A DNA stretch of 7,638 nucleotides from Verrucomicrobia bacterium UBA6354 (GCA_002440145.1 DJRS01000029.1:270-7907), one strand, 5' to 3'. Shown: positions 1-6,441, counted from the first letter of the stretch. A program made the numbers and translations. Notes: generated by a model from the letters alone, not told the origin.

Positions 1-68
1 TCTCCACCCATCGGAACGGTCTGTCCGGGTGTCTCGCCCTATTGTACACATTTCCGCGAAAAACCCCC

Positions 69-97
69 TTGTCAGCGGACCCGCAGAATGATATAAT
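69..97 (+). promoter_or_regulatory. sigma70-type promoter of rpsL-rpsG
   Basis: A -35 box TTGTCA (69-74, one mismatch to consensus) is separated by exactly 17 bp from a perfect -10 box TATAAT (92-97). The -10 box is preceded by TG at 89-90, giving the extended -10 form TGnTATAAT. Transcription would begin near 104, leaving a leader of about 30 nt before the rpsL start at 136. The near-consensus strength suits a ribosomal protein operon. The 68 bases upstream hold nothing I can name. Confidence 0.85.
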
Positions 98-120
98 ATA
101 TGACTAGTCTATGGAAAAGT

Positions 121-128
121 AAGGAAAG
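121..128 (+). promoter_or_regulatory. ribosome binding site deciding the rpsL start
   Basis: The purine run AAGGAAAG ends 7 nt before the ATG at 136. This favours that ATG over the in-frame ATG at 100. The earlier ATG lies about at the predicted transcription start and would add 12 residues that S12 proteins do not have. Confidence 0.75.
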
Positions 129-135
129 CATATAC

Positions 136-519
136 ATGCCGACTATCAACCAGTTGATTCGCAAGGGTCGTCATCCCCTTGCTTCGCATTCGAAATCGCC
201 GGCGCTGAAGGCGTGTCCGCAGCGTCGTGGCGTGTGTCTCGTCGTCAAGACGATGACGCCCAAGAAGCCTAACTCGGCTCTTCGCAAGGTCGCCCGTGTG
301 CGCCTGACGACGGGTGTCGAGGTGACGGCGTACATTCCCGGTGAAGGGCACAATCTCCAGGAACACAGCGTCGTGCTCGTGCGTGGCGGCCGTGTGAAGG
401 ACCTTCCTGGCGTCCGTTACCATATCATCCGCGGCAAGCTCGACTCGCTCGGCGTCGCCGGTCGCAACCGCAGCCGTTCCAAGTACGGCATGAAGCGTCC
501 GAAGAAAGAGGAGAAGTAA
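136..519 (+). CDS. rpsL: 30S ribosomal protein S12
   Basis: S12 sits at the decoding centre of the small ribosomal subunit and helps check codon-anticodon pairing. The protein is 127 residues, close to the usual 123-125, and begins MPTINQLIRKGR as the family does. The decoding loop TPKKPNSALRK (residues 41-51) and the second loop GGRVKDLPGVRYH (84-96) are intact. Lys43 and Lys88, where streptomycin-resistance changes usually occur, are both wild type. Asp89, the residue methylthiolated by RimO in E. coli, is present. The start at 136 is chosen over the ATG at 100 because of the ribosome binding site and family length. The gene is first in a two-gene unit, and rpsG begins 3 nt after its stop. 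Identification is certain. Confidence 0.98.
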   Translation: MPTINQLIRKGRHPLASHSKSPALKACPQRRGVCLVVKTMTPKKPNSALRKVARVRLTTGVEVTAYIPGEGHNLQEHSVVLVRGGRVKDLPGVRYHIIRGKLDSLGVAGRNRSRSKYGMKRPKKEEK

Positions 520-522
520 GCC

Positions 523-1047
523 ATGTCCAGAAGAGCAAAGAAGATAGAAAAGCGCGTCTCGCTCGATCCCAAGTTCAATTCCGAGCTCGTCGCTCACATG
601 ATCCGCGTGATCATGAAGGACGGCAAGAAGACGGCGGCCGAGAAGATCGTCTACGGCGCCATCGCGAAGATCCAGGAGGCGATGGCCAAGGACGCGGCGA
701 AGTTCACCAAGGAAGAGAAGGTGTTCACCGATCCTCTCGAAGTGCTCGCCACGGCTATCGACAACATGAAGCCGCAGGTCGAGGTCAAGACGCGTCGCGT
801 GGGCGGCACGACCTATCCGGTCCCGGTGCCGATCGCGGCGAACCGCCAGCTCTCGCTCGCGCTTCGCTGGACGACGCAGTATGCGGGCGCTCGCCATGGC
901 ATGGGCATGCCGGCGGCGGTCGCGGCGGAAGTCATCGACGCGTTCCAGGGGCAGGGCAACGTCATCAAGAAGCGCGACGACGTTCACAAGATGGCGCAGG
1001 CCAACAAGGCGTTCGCCCACTACGCGTGGGGCAACAACGCGGGCTAA
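523..1047 (+). CDS. rpsG: 30S ribosomal protein S7
   Basis: S7 nucleates assembly of the 30S head by binding the 3' domain of 16S rRNA, and it contacts the E-site tRNA. The family is shown by KTRRVGGTTYPVPV (residues 89-102) and by the C-terminal block KKRDDVHKMAQANKAFAHYAW (residues 149-169). The protein has 174 residues against the usual ~156. The extra length is mostly a lysine-rich insertion at about residues 54-69, between the second and third helices, so the protein is not simply extended at its tail. The AGAGGAG ribosome binding site at 507-513 lies inside the end of rpsL, 9 nt before the ATG. In many bacteria fusA follows directly. Here a terminator follows instead. Confidence 0.97.
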   Translation: MSRRAKKIEKRVSLDPKFNSELVAHMIRVIMKDGKKTAAEKIVYGAIAKIQEAMAKDAAKFTKEEKVFTDPLEVLATAIDNMKPQVEVKTRRVGGTTYPVPVPIAANRQLSLALRWTTQYAGARHGMGMPAAVAAEVIDAFQGQGNVIKKRDDVHKMAQANKAFAHYAWGNNAG

Positions 1048-1076
1048 GGGACTTCCTTCTGACTTTTCCTAGATCG

Positions 1077-1110
1077 GGGTCGCGGCGTCCGCCGCGGCCC
1101 TTCGCTTTTT
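1077..1110 (+). terminator. rho-independent terminator after rpsG
   Basis: A 10-bp GC-rich stem (1077-1086 with 1091-1100, one G-U pair) closes a 4-nt GTCC loop. It is followed by TTCG and then five Ts at 1106-1110. The position, 30 nt after the rpsG stop and before the next promoter, supports a real end to the ribosomal unit. The T-tract is short and starts 5 nt after the stem, so termination may be incomplete. Confidence 0.7.
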
Positions 1111-1155
1111 GGCGGGAAGACAGGCGAAATATTTCCACGCGGACGGGCGCAAATA

Positions 1156-1164
1156 TGGTATAAT
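1156..1164 (+). promoter_or_regulatory. extended -10 promoter of the mcsA-like/clpC operon
   Basis: TGGTATAAT matches the extended -10 consensus TGnTATAAT exactly. No good -35 box lies 16-18 bp upstream. TTTCCA at 1132-1137 resembles one, but its 21-bp spacing is too long, so the promoter probably relies on the extended -10 or on an activator. Transcription would start near 1171, about 29 nt before the first gene. I see no CtsR operator or CIRCE inverted repeat around it. Confidence 0.65.
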
Positions 1165-1199
1165 ACAAGACTTGCAGAAATCAGATTGGATGTCAAGCG

Positions 1200-2138
1200 A
1201 TGAAGTGCGAATTGTGTCACAAGAATACGGCGGAGACGGCCCTTGTTCTGACGAAAGACGGCCGGGAGAAAGAGCTTTACGTTTGCAGGGCCTGCGCGAA
1301 GGCGGCGCAGGCGGAGGCCGCGCGTTCCGCGGACGGCGTGAAGGGCGAGATGCGGCGCCTGCCCAACGGCGTGGAGCTGACGGTGTCGGGCACTTCGCCG
1401 GACGGCAACATACCCCCGGAGGAGATGGCCAAGGTCGTCTCGGCCATGGACAGTCTGTTCTCGCATTTGAAGAACGCGGCGGAGAACGGCGTGCCGCTGA
1501 ACGAGGCGCTTTCCACCGCGCCGCAGATGAATATCGAGGCCGAGGACGCCAAGGCGAAAGGGCGCCATCTCGCGCTGGGGAATTGCCCCGTGGCGTGTGT
1601 CATCCGCGACAGGCTCCATCTGGAGGGGCTGTTCCATACCTACGAGATGTCCGACGTGGCGAAAGCGTGCCGCGCGCAGAACGTGTTTCTCGTGCCCTAC
1701 AACATCGACGGCTTCACGGCGGCGGGGCATGTCTACGAAGTCCGGTACACCGGCTCGAAGGCTGCGGCGGAAGACGTCGTGGCTCTTGTCCTGGAACGCG
1801 AACTTCATGCGCGCACTCTGCTTTTCGGCGAAATGGCGCGGTCGTTCGGCGACTCGTTCTGCCGCGCGCTCGCCATCCTGAAATCCTGCCGCATGCTCTC
1901 CCAGGGGGAGTATTTCGACCTGCTTTCGCCTGTGCGCATAGCGGCGATGGACAGGCTTCTGGACGGCGTGACGCTGAAAGACGTGGACATGCTGATGGAG
2001 TCTCTCGATCTTTCGGGGAACGACGCGCTCCTGTCGAATGAAGAAGCAGACAAACGCGACGAGGCGCTCGCCGACGCGGCGAACGAATGCTTCCGCAAGG
2101 TCGCGCTCAATGCGCGCGGAGAAAGGATATTCCTGTGA
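1200..2138 (+). CDS. McsA-like zinc-finger protein with McsB-like C-terminal part
   Basis: The 312-residue protein opens with CELC (3-6) and CRAC (29-32), a four-cysteine zinc-binding unit typical of McsA/UVR-type proteins. Classical McsA has further CXXC pairs and a UVR helix, and neither is seen here. Residues 45-125 are unrecognised. From about 139 to 291 the pattern follows the C-terminal part of McsB protein-arginine kinases as I recall it. LHLEGL stands for LHLPAL, and IDGFTAAGHVYEV for GEGSEA-GNIYQI. ILKSCRML (226-233) and LLSPVRIAAMDRLLDG (241-256) match the late helices. RDEALA (286-291) stands for the allosteric RDxxRA. The kinase's catalytic first half is absent, so activity is unlikely. 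It sits where mcsA and mcsB precede clpC in Firmicutes and overlaps clpC by 4 nt, which suggests a ClpC adaptor. Its own ribosome binding site is weak (GGA at 1188-1190). The zinc finger is certain, and the McsB relation is probable. Confidence 0.75.
   Translation: MKCELCHKNTAETALVLTKDGREKELYVCRACAKAAQAEAARSADGVKGEMRRLPNGVELTVSGTSPDGNIPPEEMAKVVSAMDSLFSHLKNAAENGVPLNEALSTAPQMNIEAEDAKAKGRHLALGNCPVACVIRDRLHLEGLFHTYEMSDVAKACRAQNVFLVPYNIDGFTAAGHVYEVRYTGSKAAAEDVVALVLERELHARTLLFGEMARSFGDSFCRALAILKSCRMLSQGEYFDLLSPVRIAAMDRLLDGVTLKDVDMLMESLDLSGNDALLSNEEADKRDEALADAANECFRKVALNARGERIFL
2123..2127 (+). promoter_or_regulatory. ribosome binding site deciding the clpC GTG start
   Basis: AAGGA, inside the longer purine run GGAGAAAGGA (2118-2127), lies 7 nt before the GTG at 2135. 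It points to that GTG as the start of clpC rather than the in-frame ATG at 2087. The ATG would add 16 arginine-rich residues unlike any Clp N-terminus. Confidence 0.75.
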
Positions 2139-4582
2139 AGTTGACCAAACATGCATACGAGGCCCTGCAGGGCGCCGAGGCGTGCGCGCACAAACTGGGC
2201 CACGACCATATCGGCGCCGAGCACATATTCCTCGGCATCCTCGCGATCCCCGGCTGCGCGGCCTGCCTGCGCCTGCGGGCGCTGGGGCTTTCGCCGGCGG
2301 ATTTGGCGGAGTCGCTCCGCTCGGTCATTTCAAGCGGCGCGGAGGACACCTTGCAGCGCGGCAAGCTGCCCATGTCGGCGCGGACGAAGAAGGTCCTCGA
2401 CATGGCCGAGATGGAGGCCGGCAAAGACGCTTTGGTCGGCACGACGCATCTCGTCATGGCGATATTGCGCGAGGGGGACAACGCGGCGGCGCAACTCCTC
2501 TTCAATACTGGATTGACGCTCGACAAGTACATTGCCGCCGGCCATGCGGGGGGAGACGCCCAGCCGCCGGAAGCGGAAGCCCCGGCGCCAGAGGGATTCG
2601 AACCCTCGGGTGTGACGCGCGGCGCGAACGGAAAGGCGCAGAAAACGCCCACAATCAACGCATTCGGGCGGGATTTGACCGATTTGGCGCGGCAGGGCAA
2701 GCTGGATCCCGTAATCGGGCGCCAGGAAGAGCTGAAGCGCGTCATCCAGATTCTGGGGCGCCGCACGAAGAACAATGCGGTCCTCATCGGCGAGGCGGGC
2801 GTCGGCAAGACGGCTGTCGTCGAGGGACTGGCGCAGGCGATCGTGCGCGGGGAGGTCCCCGAGCGCCTGCAGGCCAAGCGCGTCGTCGCGCTCGACATGG
2901 CGCGCGTGGTCGCCGGTACGCAGTATCGCGGACAGTTCGAAGAGCGGCTCAAGAAGATAGTGGACGAGACGCGCCGCGCCGGGAACATCATCCTTTTCCT
3001 GGACGAGATCCATACGATGGTCGGGGCGGGCGCCTCCGAAGGGGCGATGGACGCGGCGAACATCCTCAAGCCGGCGCTTGCGCGCGGCGAATTGCAGTGC
3101 GTGGGCGCGACGACGCTGAAGGAGTACCACAAGTCGATCGAGAAGGACGCGGCGCTCGAACGCCGGTTCCAATCCGTGCAGATAGAGGAGCCCTCGCTGG
3201 ACGATGCGACCGTCATATTGAAGGGAATCGCGCCGAAATACGAGGAATACCACAATGTGTCGTATCCGCCGGACGTTCTGCGCGCCTGCGTGGAGCTGAC
3301 GGCGCGCTATTTGCCGGCGCGGCAGTTGCCGGACAAGGCCATTGACGCGATGGACGAGACGGGCGCGCGCCTGCGCATGAAAGCGAGCGTACGGCCGGAG
3401 TCCATTCTCCTTCAGCAGGAATTCATCGCCTATTTGCGCAAGGAGAAGGACAAGGCGGTCGCCGCCGGGGATTTCGACGAAGCGGCCAGGTGTCGCGACA
3501 GTCTGCAGCAGGCCGCGGCAAGATTGGATGCGGATCTTGCGCAGTGGCGGGCGGCGCACAAGGAAGAGGTCATTCCGGTCACGACCGCGGATATCGCCGA
3601 AACCGTTTCCTCCATGAGCGGCGTGCCGGTGGAGAAGATGTCCGCCGCGACGGCCGAGAAGCTGTTGGGCATGGAAAAGTCCCTGGGCGAGGCCGTCGTC
3701 GGACAGCCGCAGGCGGTGCAGGCGGTGGCGCGCGCCCTGCGGCGGAGCCGTGCGTTTCTGGCGGATCCGAAGCGGCCGATCGGCAGTTTCCTTTTCCTGG
3801 GCCCCACGGGGGTGGGCAAGACCTATCTCGCGAAAATGCTTGCGGAAAAGGTGTATGGCGACGAAAAAGCGCTCATTACGTTCGATATGAGCGAATTCCA
3901 GGAGAAGTATTCCTCTTCGCGTTTGGTCGGGGCGCCCCCGGGCTATGTCGGCTATGACGAGGGAGGCCAACTCACGGAACGCGTGCGGCGGCGTCCGTAT
4001 TCTGTCGTTCTCTTCGACGAGTTCGAGAAAGCCGATGCCGACGTCATGAACATGCTCTTGCAGATTCTGGACGACGGGCGTTTGACCGACGGGCAGGGAC
4101 GCGTCATCGATTTTCGCAATACGATCATCATCTGCACGGCGAATCTCGGTTTCGATTTCGCCCGCGGCGGACGCAATCTCGGTTTTTCGTCCACGCCGGG
4201 CGAGGCGGACTACGACCATCTGAAGGAGAAGCTCCTGTCGGAGGCGCGGCATACTTTCCGTCCCGAGCTCCTGAACCGCTTTGACGACATTGTCGTCTTC
4301 CGCCGGCTCGGGAAAGAGGAACTCACGCGCATTCTGATGCTGGAAGTCGACAAGTTCCAGGAGCGGTTGCGGAAAACGGGCTTGAAACTCGTGCTGGACG
4401 ATGCGGTGAAGGCGTTTCTGGTCGAAAAAGGGAACGACCCGGCCTTGGGGGCGCGCCCCTTGCGGCGCGTCGTGCAGACGTACGTCGAAGATCCGCTCGC
4501 CGAGATGGTCCTGGCGGGCACGAAGAAGAAGACGATTCGCGCCAAACTGTCCAAAGACGGGCAATCAGTGGTGTTCAATTAA
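2135..4582 (+). CDS. clpC: ATP-dependent Clp unfoldase ClpC
   Basis: ClpC is a hexameric cytosolic AAA+ unfoldase that threads substrates into the ClpP protease. From the GTG start it has 815 residues, normal for ClpC. A double Clp-N domain (about 1-125) is followed by a Pro/Ala/Glu-rich linker (about 138-165). AAA module 1 has Walker A GEAGVGKT (219-226), Walker B Asp290-Glu291 and arginine finger Arg343-Arg344. A short middle domain carries a UVR-type helix pair (about 429-460), which marks ClpC rather than ClpB. AAA module 2 has Walker A GPTGVGKT (556-563) and Asp628-Glu629. LGF at 682-684 sits where the ClpP-docking loop (VGF or LGF) is expected, so it should work with ClpP, which is not in this window. 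Oddities are Thr104 in place of the second phosphoarginine-site Glu, and a tRNA T-arm-like stretch in the linker. Confidence 0.96.
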   Translation: MKLTKHAYEALQGAEACAHKLGHDHIGAEHIFLGILAIPGCAACLRLRALGLSPADLAESLRSVISSGAEDTLQRGKLPMSARTKKVLDMAEMEAGKDALVGTTHLVMAILREGDNAAAQLLFNTGLTLDKYIAAGHAGGDAQPPEAEAPAPEGFEPSGVTRGANGKAQKTPTINAFGRDLTDLARQGKLDPVIGRQEELKRVIQILGRRTKNNAVLIGEAGVGKTAVVEGLAQAIVRGEVPERLQAKRVVALDMARVVAGTQYRGQFEERLKKIVDETRRAGNIILFLDEIHTMVGAGASEGAMDAANILKPALARGELQCVGATTLKEYHKSIEKDAALERRFQSVQIEEPSLDDATVILKGIAPKYEEYHNVSYPPDVLRACVELTARYLPARQLPDKAIDAMDETGARLRMKASVRPESILLQQEFIAYLRKEKDKAVAAGDFDEAARCRDSLQQAAARLDADLAQWRAAHKEEVIPVTTADIAETVSSMSGVPVEKMSAATAEKLLGMEKSLGEAVVGQPQAVQAVARALRRSRAFLADPKRPIGSFLFLGPTGVGKTYLAKMLAEKVYGDEKALITFDMSEFQEKYSSSRLVGAPPGYVGYDEGGQLTERVRRRPYSVVLFDEFEKADADVMNMLLQILDDGRLTDGQGRVIDFRNTIIICTANLGFDFARGGRNLGFSSTPGEADYDHLKEKLLSEARHTFRPELLNRFDDIVVFRRLGKEELTRILMLEVDKFQERLRKTGLKLVLDDAVKAFLVEKGNDPALGARPLRRVVQTYVEDPLAEMVLAGTKKKTIRAKLSKDGQSVVFN
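2591..2607 (-). other. tRNA T-arm-like hairpin inside the clpC linker
   Basis: Read on the - strand, this 17-nt stretch has a perfect 5-bp stem GAGGG/CCCTC around the 7-nt loop TTCGAAT, the exact form of a tRNA T-arm. On the + strand it encodes EGFEPS (ClpC residues 153-158), a peptide well known from false ORFs read across tRNA genes. No matching anticodon arm, D-arm, acceptor stem or CCA is visible nearby, so this is not a tRNA gene. Confidence 0.45.
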
Positions 4583-5076
4583 TGGAAGAGGAAGTCTTTA
4601 ACGTAAGAAGAGCGCGGCTGGCGGACGCGGAGACGATATTCGCGCTCATCCATCTGCACAACGACCTGCTTGTGCCGCGCTCGCTCGGGAACATCGTCGA
4701 GAACATCGACCGGTTCCTCGTGGCGGAGTCGGCCGGGACCCTGCTCGGCTGCGCCGCCTATTCCATCCATCCCGAACTGGGCGCGCCCGAATCGGCGACG
4801 GTGGAGATCCAGTCTGTCGCCGTGCGCGCGCCCTACCGCCGCCGGGGAGTCGGGCGTGCGCTTGTCCAGGCGACGGTGGAGGCGATTCGGACGACGGGCA
4901 CGCACGAGGCGGTTGTTTTGACGTTTGCGCCGGAATTCTTCCGTTCCCTCGGGTTCCATGAGATACCGAAGACGAAGATTCTGCACAAGCTTTACACGGG
5001 ATGCATAAACTGCACCAAGCATTCCGATCCCTATACCTGTCCCGAAATAGCCATGGTGCTGGAACTCGCGAAGTAG
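4582..5076 (+). CDS. argA: GNAT N-acetyltransferase, ArgA-like (N-acetylglutamate synthase type)
   Basis: This 164-residue protein is a single GNAT domain that uses acetyl-CoA. The acetyl-CoA pyrophosphate-binding loop is RRRGVG (residues 86-91), following the usual beta strand EIQSVAVRAPY. The best match I recognise is the short, stand-alone N-acetylglutamate synthase group (the Rv2747-like ArgA type), which lacks the amino-acid-kinase domain. The signs are an LPRSL-like LVPRSLGNIVENI (30-42), LTFAPEFFRSLGF (113-125) and a cysteine-bearing tail, CINC (141-144) to CPEIAMVLEL (153-162). Such enzymes acetylate glutamate as the first step of arginine synthesis. Its ATG overlaps the clpC stop (TAATG), so it is translated by coupling. 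No other arginine gene is nearby, so the substrate is inferred from family resemblance. A different small-molecule or protein substrate is possible. Confidence 0.8.
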   Translation: MEEEVFNVRRARLADAETIFALIHLHNDLLVPRSLGNIVENIDRFLVAESAGTLLGCAAYSIHPELGAPESATVEIQSVAVRAPYRRRGVGRALVQATVEAIRTTGTHEAVVLTFAPEFFRSLGFHEIPKTKILHKLYTGCINCTKHSDPYTCPEIAMVLELAK

Positions 5077-5077
5077 C

Positions 5078-6367
5078 ATGTCCACCCGTCCGTCGTTCGG
5101 CATTGGCCGCGTCACGCGTTTTTACGTGCCGATGCTTTTGCAGGCGTTTTCGCAATCGCTGACCTACCCGCTTGTCGCGGGAATCGTGACGCATGGCGTC
5201 TACGGTGTGCATGAACTGACGGCGTTCGCGCAAGGGCAGATGATCATGTTCATGATCGGCGCCTTTGGCGGCGGTCTCATGATGACGGGCATGGTATTCG
5301 CGACCGACCGGGCGGGTTATTTGAATTTCCGGAAGCTGAACGCCATCATGATGGTTGCGCTTCTGGCGGCGCAATGTGTCCCGGCGCTGTCGCCTTTCGA
5401 CAAATGGGTCTTCGAGGGCGGGTTCTCCCTGTCGCCCGACTTGGCGCAGGTGGCGCGCGAGACTCTTCTGTGGGGCACCATCATGAACGGGTGCTTTTTC
5501 TTGCGCAACGTGCCGCTCGTGGTGTTGTTCAACAATCTGGAAAGCGGCAAGGCCAACATCGCGACGTTCGCCCGCATTCTGGTGACGGTGGCGGGCGCGG
5601 CGCTTTTCCCGCGCATCGGGTGGACGGGTGCGGGGCCGGGGCTTGCCGCGCTGACGCTCGGGTGCATCGTCGAGCTCGTGTTGACCGGATTCTACGCGCG
5701 GCCCTATGCGCGGCGCCTGTTGGCCGGGGGCGGCGTCGCCACGACGGAAAATTCGGTCGCGGCGCAGTTCCGCTTCACCCTGCCGCTTTCGTTCGGCGGG
5801 CTTCTGCTGATGATGTCCCCGCTCATCATCGCGGCGTTTGTGAGCCGCACGCCCCATGCCGCGGAGATGCTCGCCATCCATTACGTGACGATTGGGGTGG
5901 CGAATCCGGTCGCGTATGCCGCGCTGCGCATGCAGGCGGTCGCGATCGAGTTCCCGCCCGAATATCCGGGCGACCGGCGCCTTCTGGGCTATTCGGCCTG
6001 CGCGGGCGTCGTGCTGGGGCTCATCCCGGCGCTTTTCGCCTCCCCGCTCGTCGGGAAATGGTATTTCGGCTCCTATCAGAACGTGCCGCCGGACATCCTG
6101 GACACCGCGCGCCTGGCGATCGGAATCTATTCGTTTATAGCCGTCATCCAGGCTTTGCGCGGGCGCATGGAAGGTGTCGCGGCGATTTTGAAGCGTCCGC
6201 GCGCGGTCATGGCGGGGCAAATCGCTTACACGGGCGCCCTCCTGGCGACGCTCGTCCTGCTGAAAACGGCGGGCGTACCCGGTTGGTCGATGGCGGTGGG
6301 CGCCATCTTTGTCGCGCCGGTCTGCACGACACTGGTCGTCTGGGGCTGTTTGCGCCGGAACGTTTGA
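5078..6367 (+). CDS. multi-pass membrane transporter, MATE/ANKH-like (MOP superfamily)
   Basis: This 429-residue protein is strongly hydrophobic. I count about twelve likely membrane segments, around residues 15-38, 46-72, 86-105, 130-151, 161-178, 185-206, 232-255, 264-290, 303-323, 341-360, 375-396 and 402-424. The two-lobed arrangement fits the MATE/flippase (MOP) fold. The second half recalls the progressive ankylosis (ANKH) family. PLIIAAFVSR (248-257) falls where ANKH has a similar helix ending in FVSR. YSFIAVIQALRGRMEG (351-366) falls where ANKH has its SFFPVPVTVRAHLTG stretch. ANKH exports pyrophosphate, ATP or citrate in animals, and bacterial relatives are poorly known. No substrate can be named here. 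It begins 1 nt after the argA-like stop with no strong ribosome binding site, suggesting coupled translation, and it is the last gene of the operon. Confidence 0.7.
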   Translation: MSTRPSFGIGRVTRFYVPMLLQAFSQSLTYPLVAGIVTHGVYGVHELTAFAQGQMIMFMIGAFGGGLMMTGMVFATDRAGYLNFRKLNAIMMVALLAAQCVPALSPFDKWVFEGGFSLSPDLAQVARETLLWGTIMNGCFFLRNVPLVVLFNNLESGKANIATFARILVTVAGAALFPRIGWTGAGPGLAALTLGCIVELVLTGFYARPYARRLLAGGGVATTENSVAAQFRFTLPLSFGGLLLMMSPLIIAAFVSRTPHAAEMLAIHYVTIGVANPVAYAALRMQAVAIEFPPEYPGDRRLLGYSACAGVVLGLIPALFASPLVGKWYFGSYQNVPPDILDTARLAIGIYSFIAVIQALRGRMEGVAAILKRPRAVMAGQIAYTGALLATLVLLKTAGVPGWSMAVGAIFVAPVCTTLVVWGCLRRNV

Positions 6368-6412
6368 CCGACCTTGTCCCTTTATTTACAGGACGATTTG
6401 CACTTTCTTCCG

Positions 6413-6441
6413 GCCGCGGATCGGGGTCACCGTTCCGCGGC
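6413..6441. terminator. hairpin between convergent genes, possible two-way terminator
   Basis: GCCGCGGA (6413-6420) and TCCGCGGC (6434-6441) form a perfect 8-bp inverted repeat. Inside it, CGG/CCG (6422-6424 with 6430-6432) continue the stem after one T-T mismatch, leaving a 5-nt loop. The phospholipase stop codon (6427-6429, TCA on +) lies in the loop. Neither side has a real T-run, so it is not a classic rho-independent terminator. It may still stop polymerase or protect 3' ends on both strands. Confidence 0.5.

Noticed and set aside
100..135. Upstream ATG extending S12 by 12 residues
   Set aside because: It lies about at the predicted transcription start, S12 homologues begin at the later Met, and a good ribosome binding site precedes 136.
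109..1020. A 303-codon - strand frame opposite rpsL and rpsG
   Set aside because: Shadow of the two ribosomal genes.
1111..1199. CtsR or CIRCE heat-shock operator ahead of the mcsA-like/clpC operon
   Set aside because: I found neither the CtsR heptad direct repeat nor a long CIRCE inverted repeat in this stretch.
2087..2134. Upstream ATG extending ClpC by 16 residues
   Set aside because: The extra residues are unlike Clp N-termini, and the GTG at 2135 has a well-placed AAGGA and a coupled overlap with the preceding stop.
2583..2700. A complete antisense tRNA gene around the T-arm-like motif
   Set aside because: No anticodon stem-loop, D-arm or CCA can be fitted. The only partial acceptor match (around 2683-2691) is too far away and lacks the first pair.
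2330..4564. A 744-codon open frame on the - strand opposite clpC
   Set aside because: It is a GC-rich shadow of clpC. Its translation is rich in Arg, His and Leu with no recognisable domain, while the + strand carries unmistakable ClpC motifs.
4646..6220. A 524-codon open frame on the - strand opposite the argA-like and membrane-protein genes
   Set aside because: Low-complexity Arg/His-rich shadow. The + strand frames have clear GNAT and membrane-protein character.
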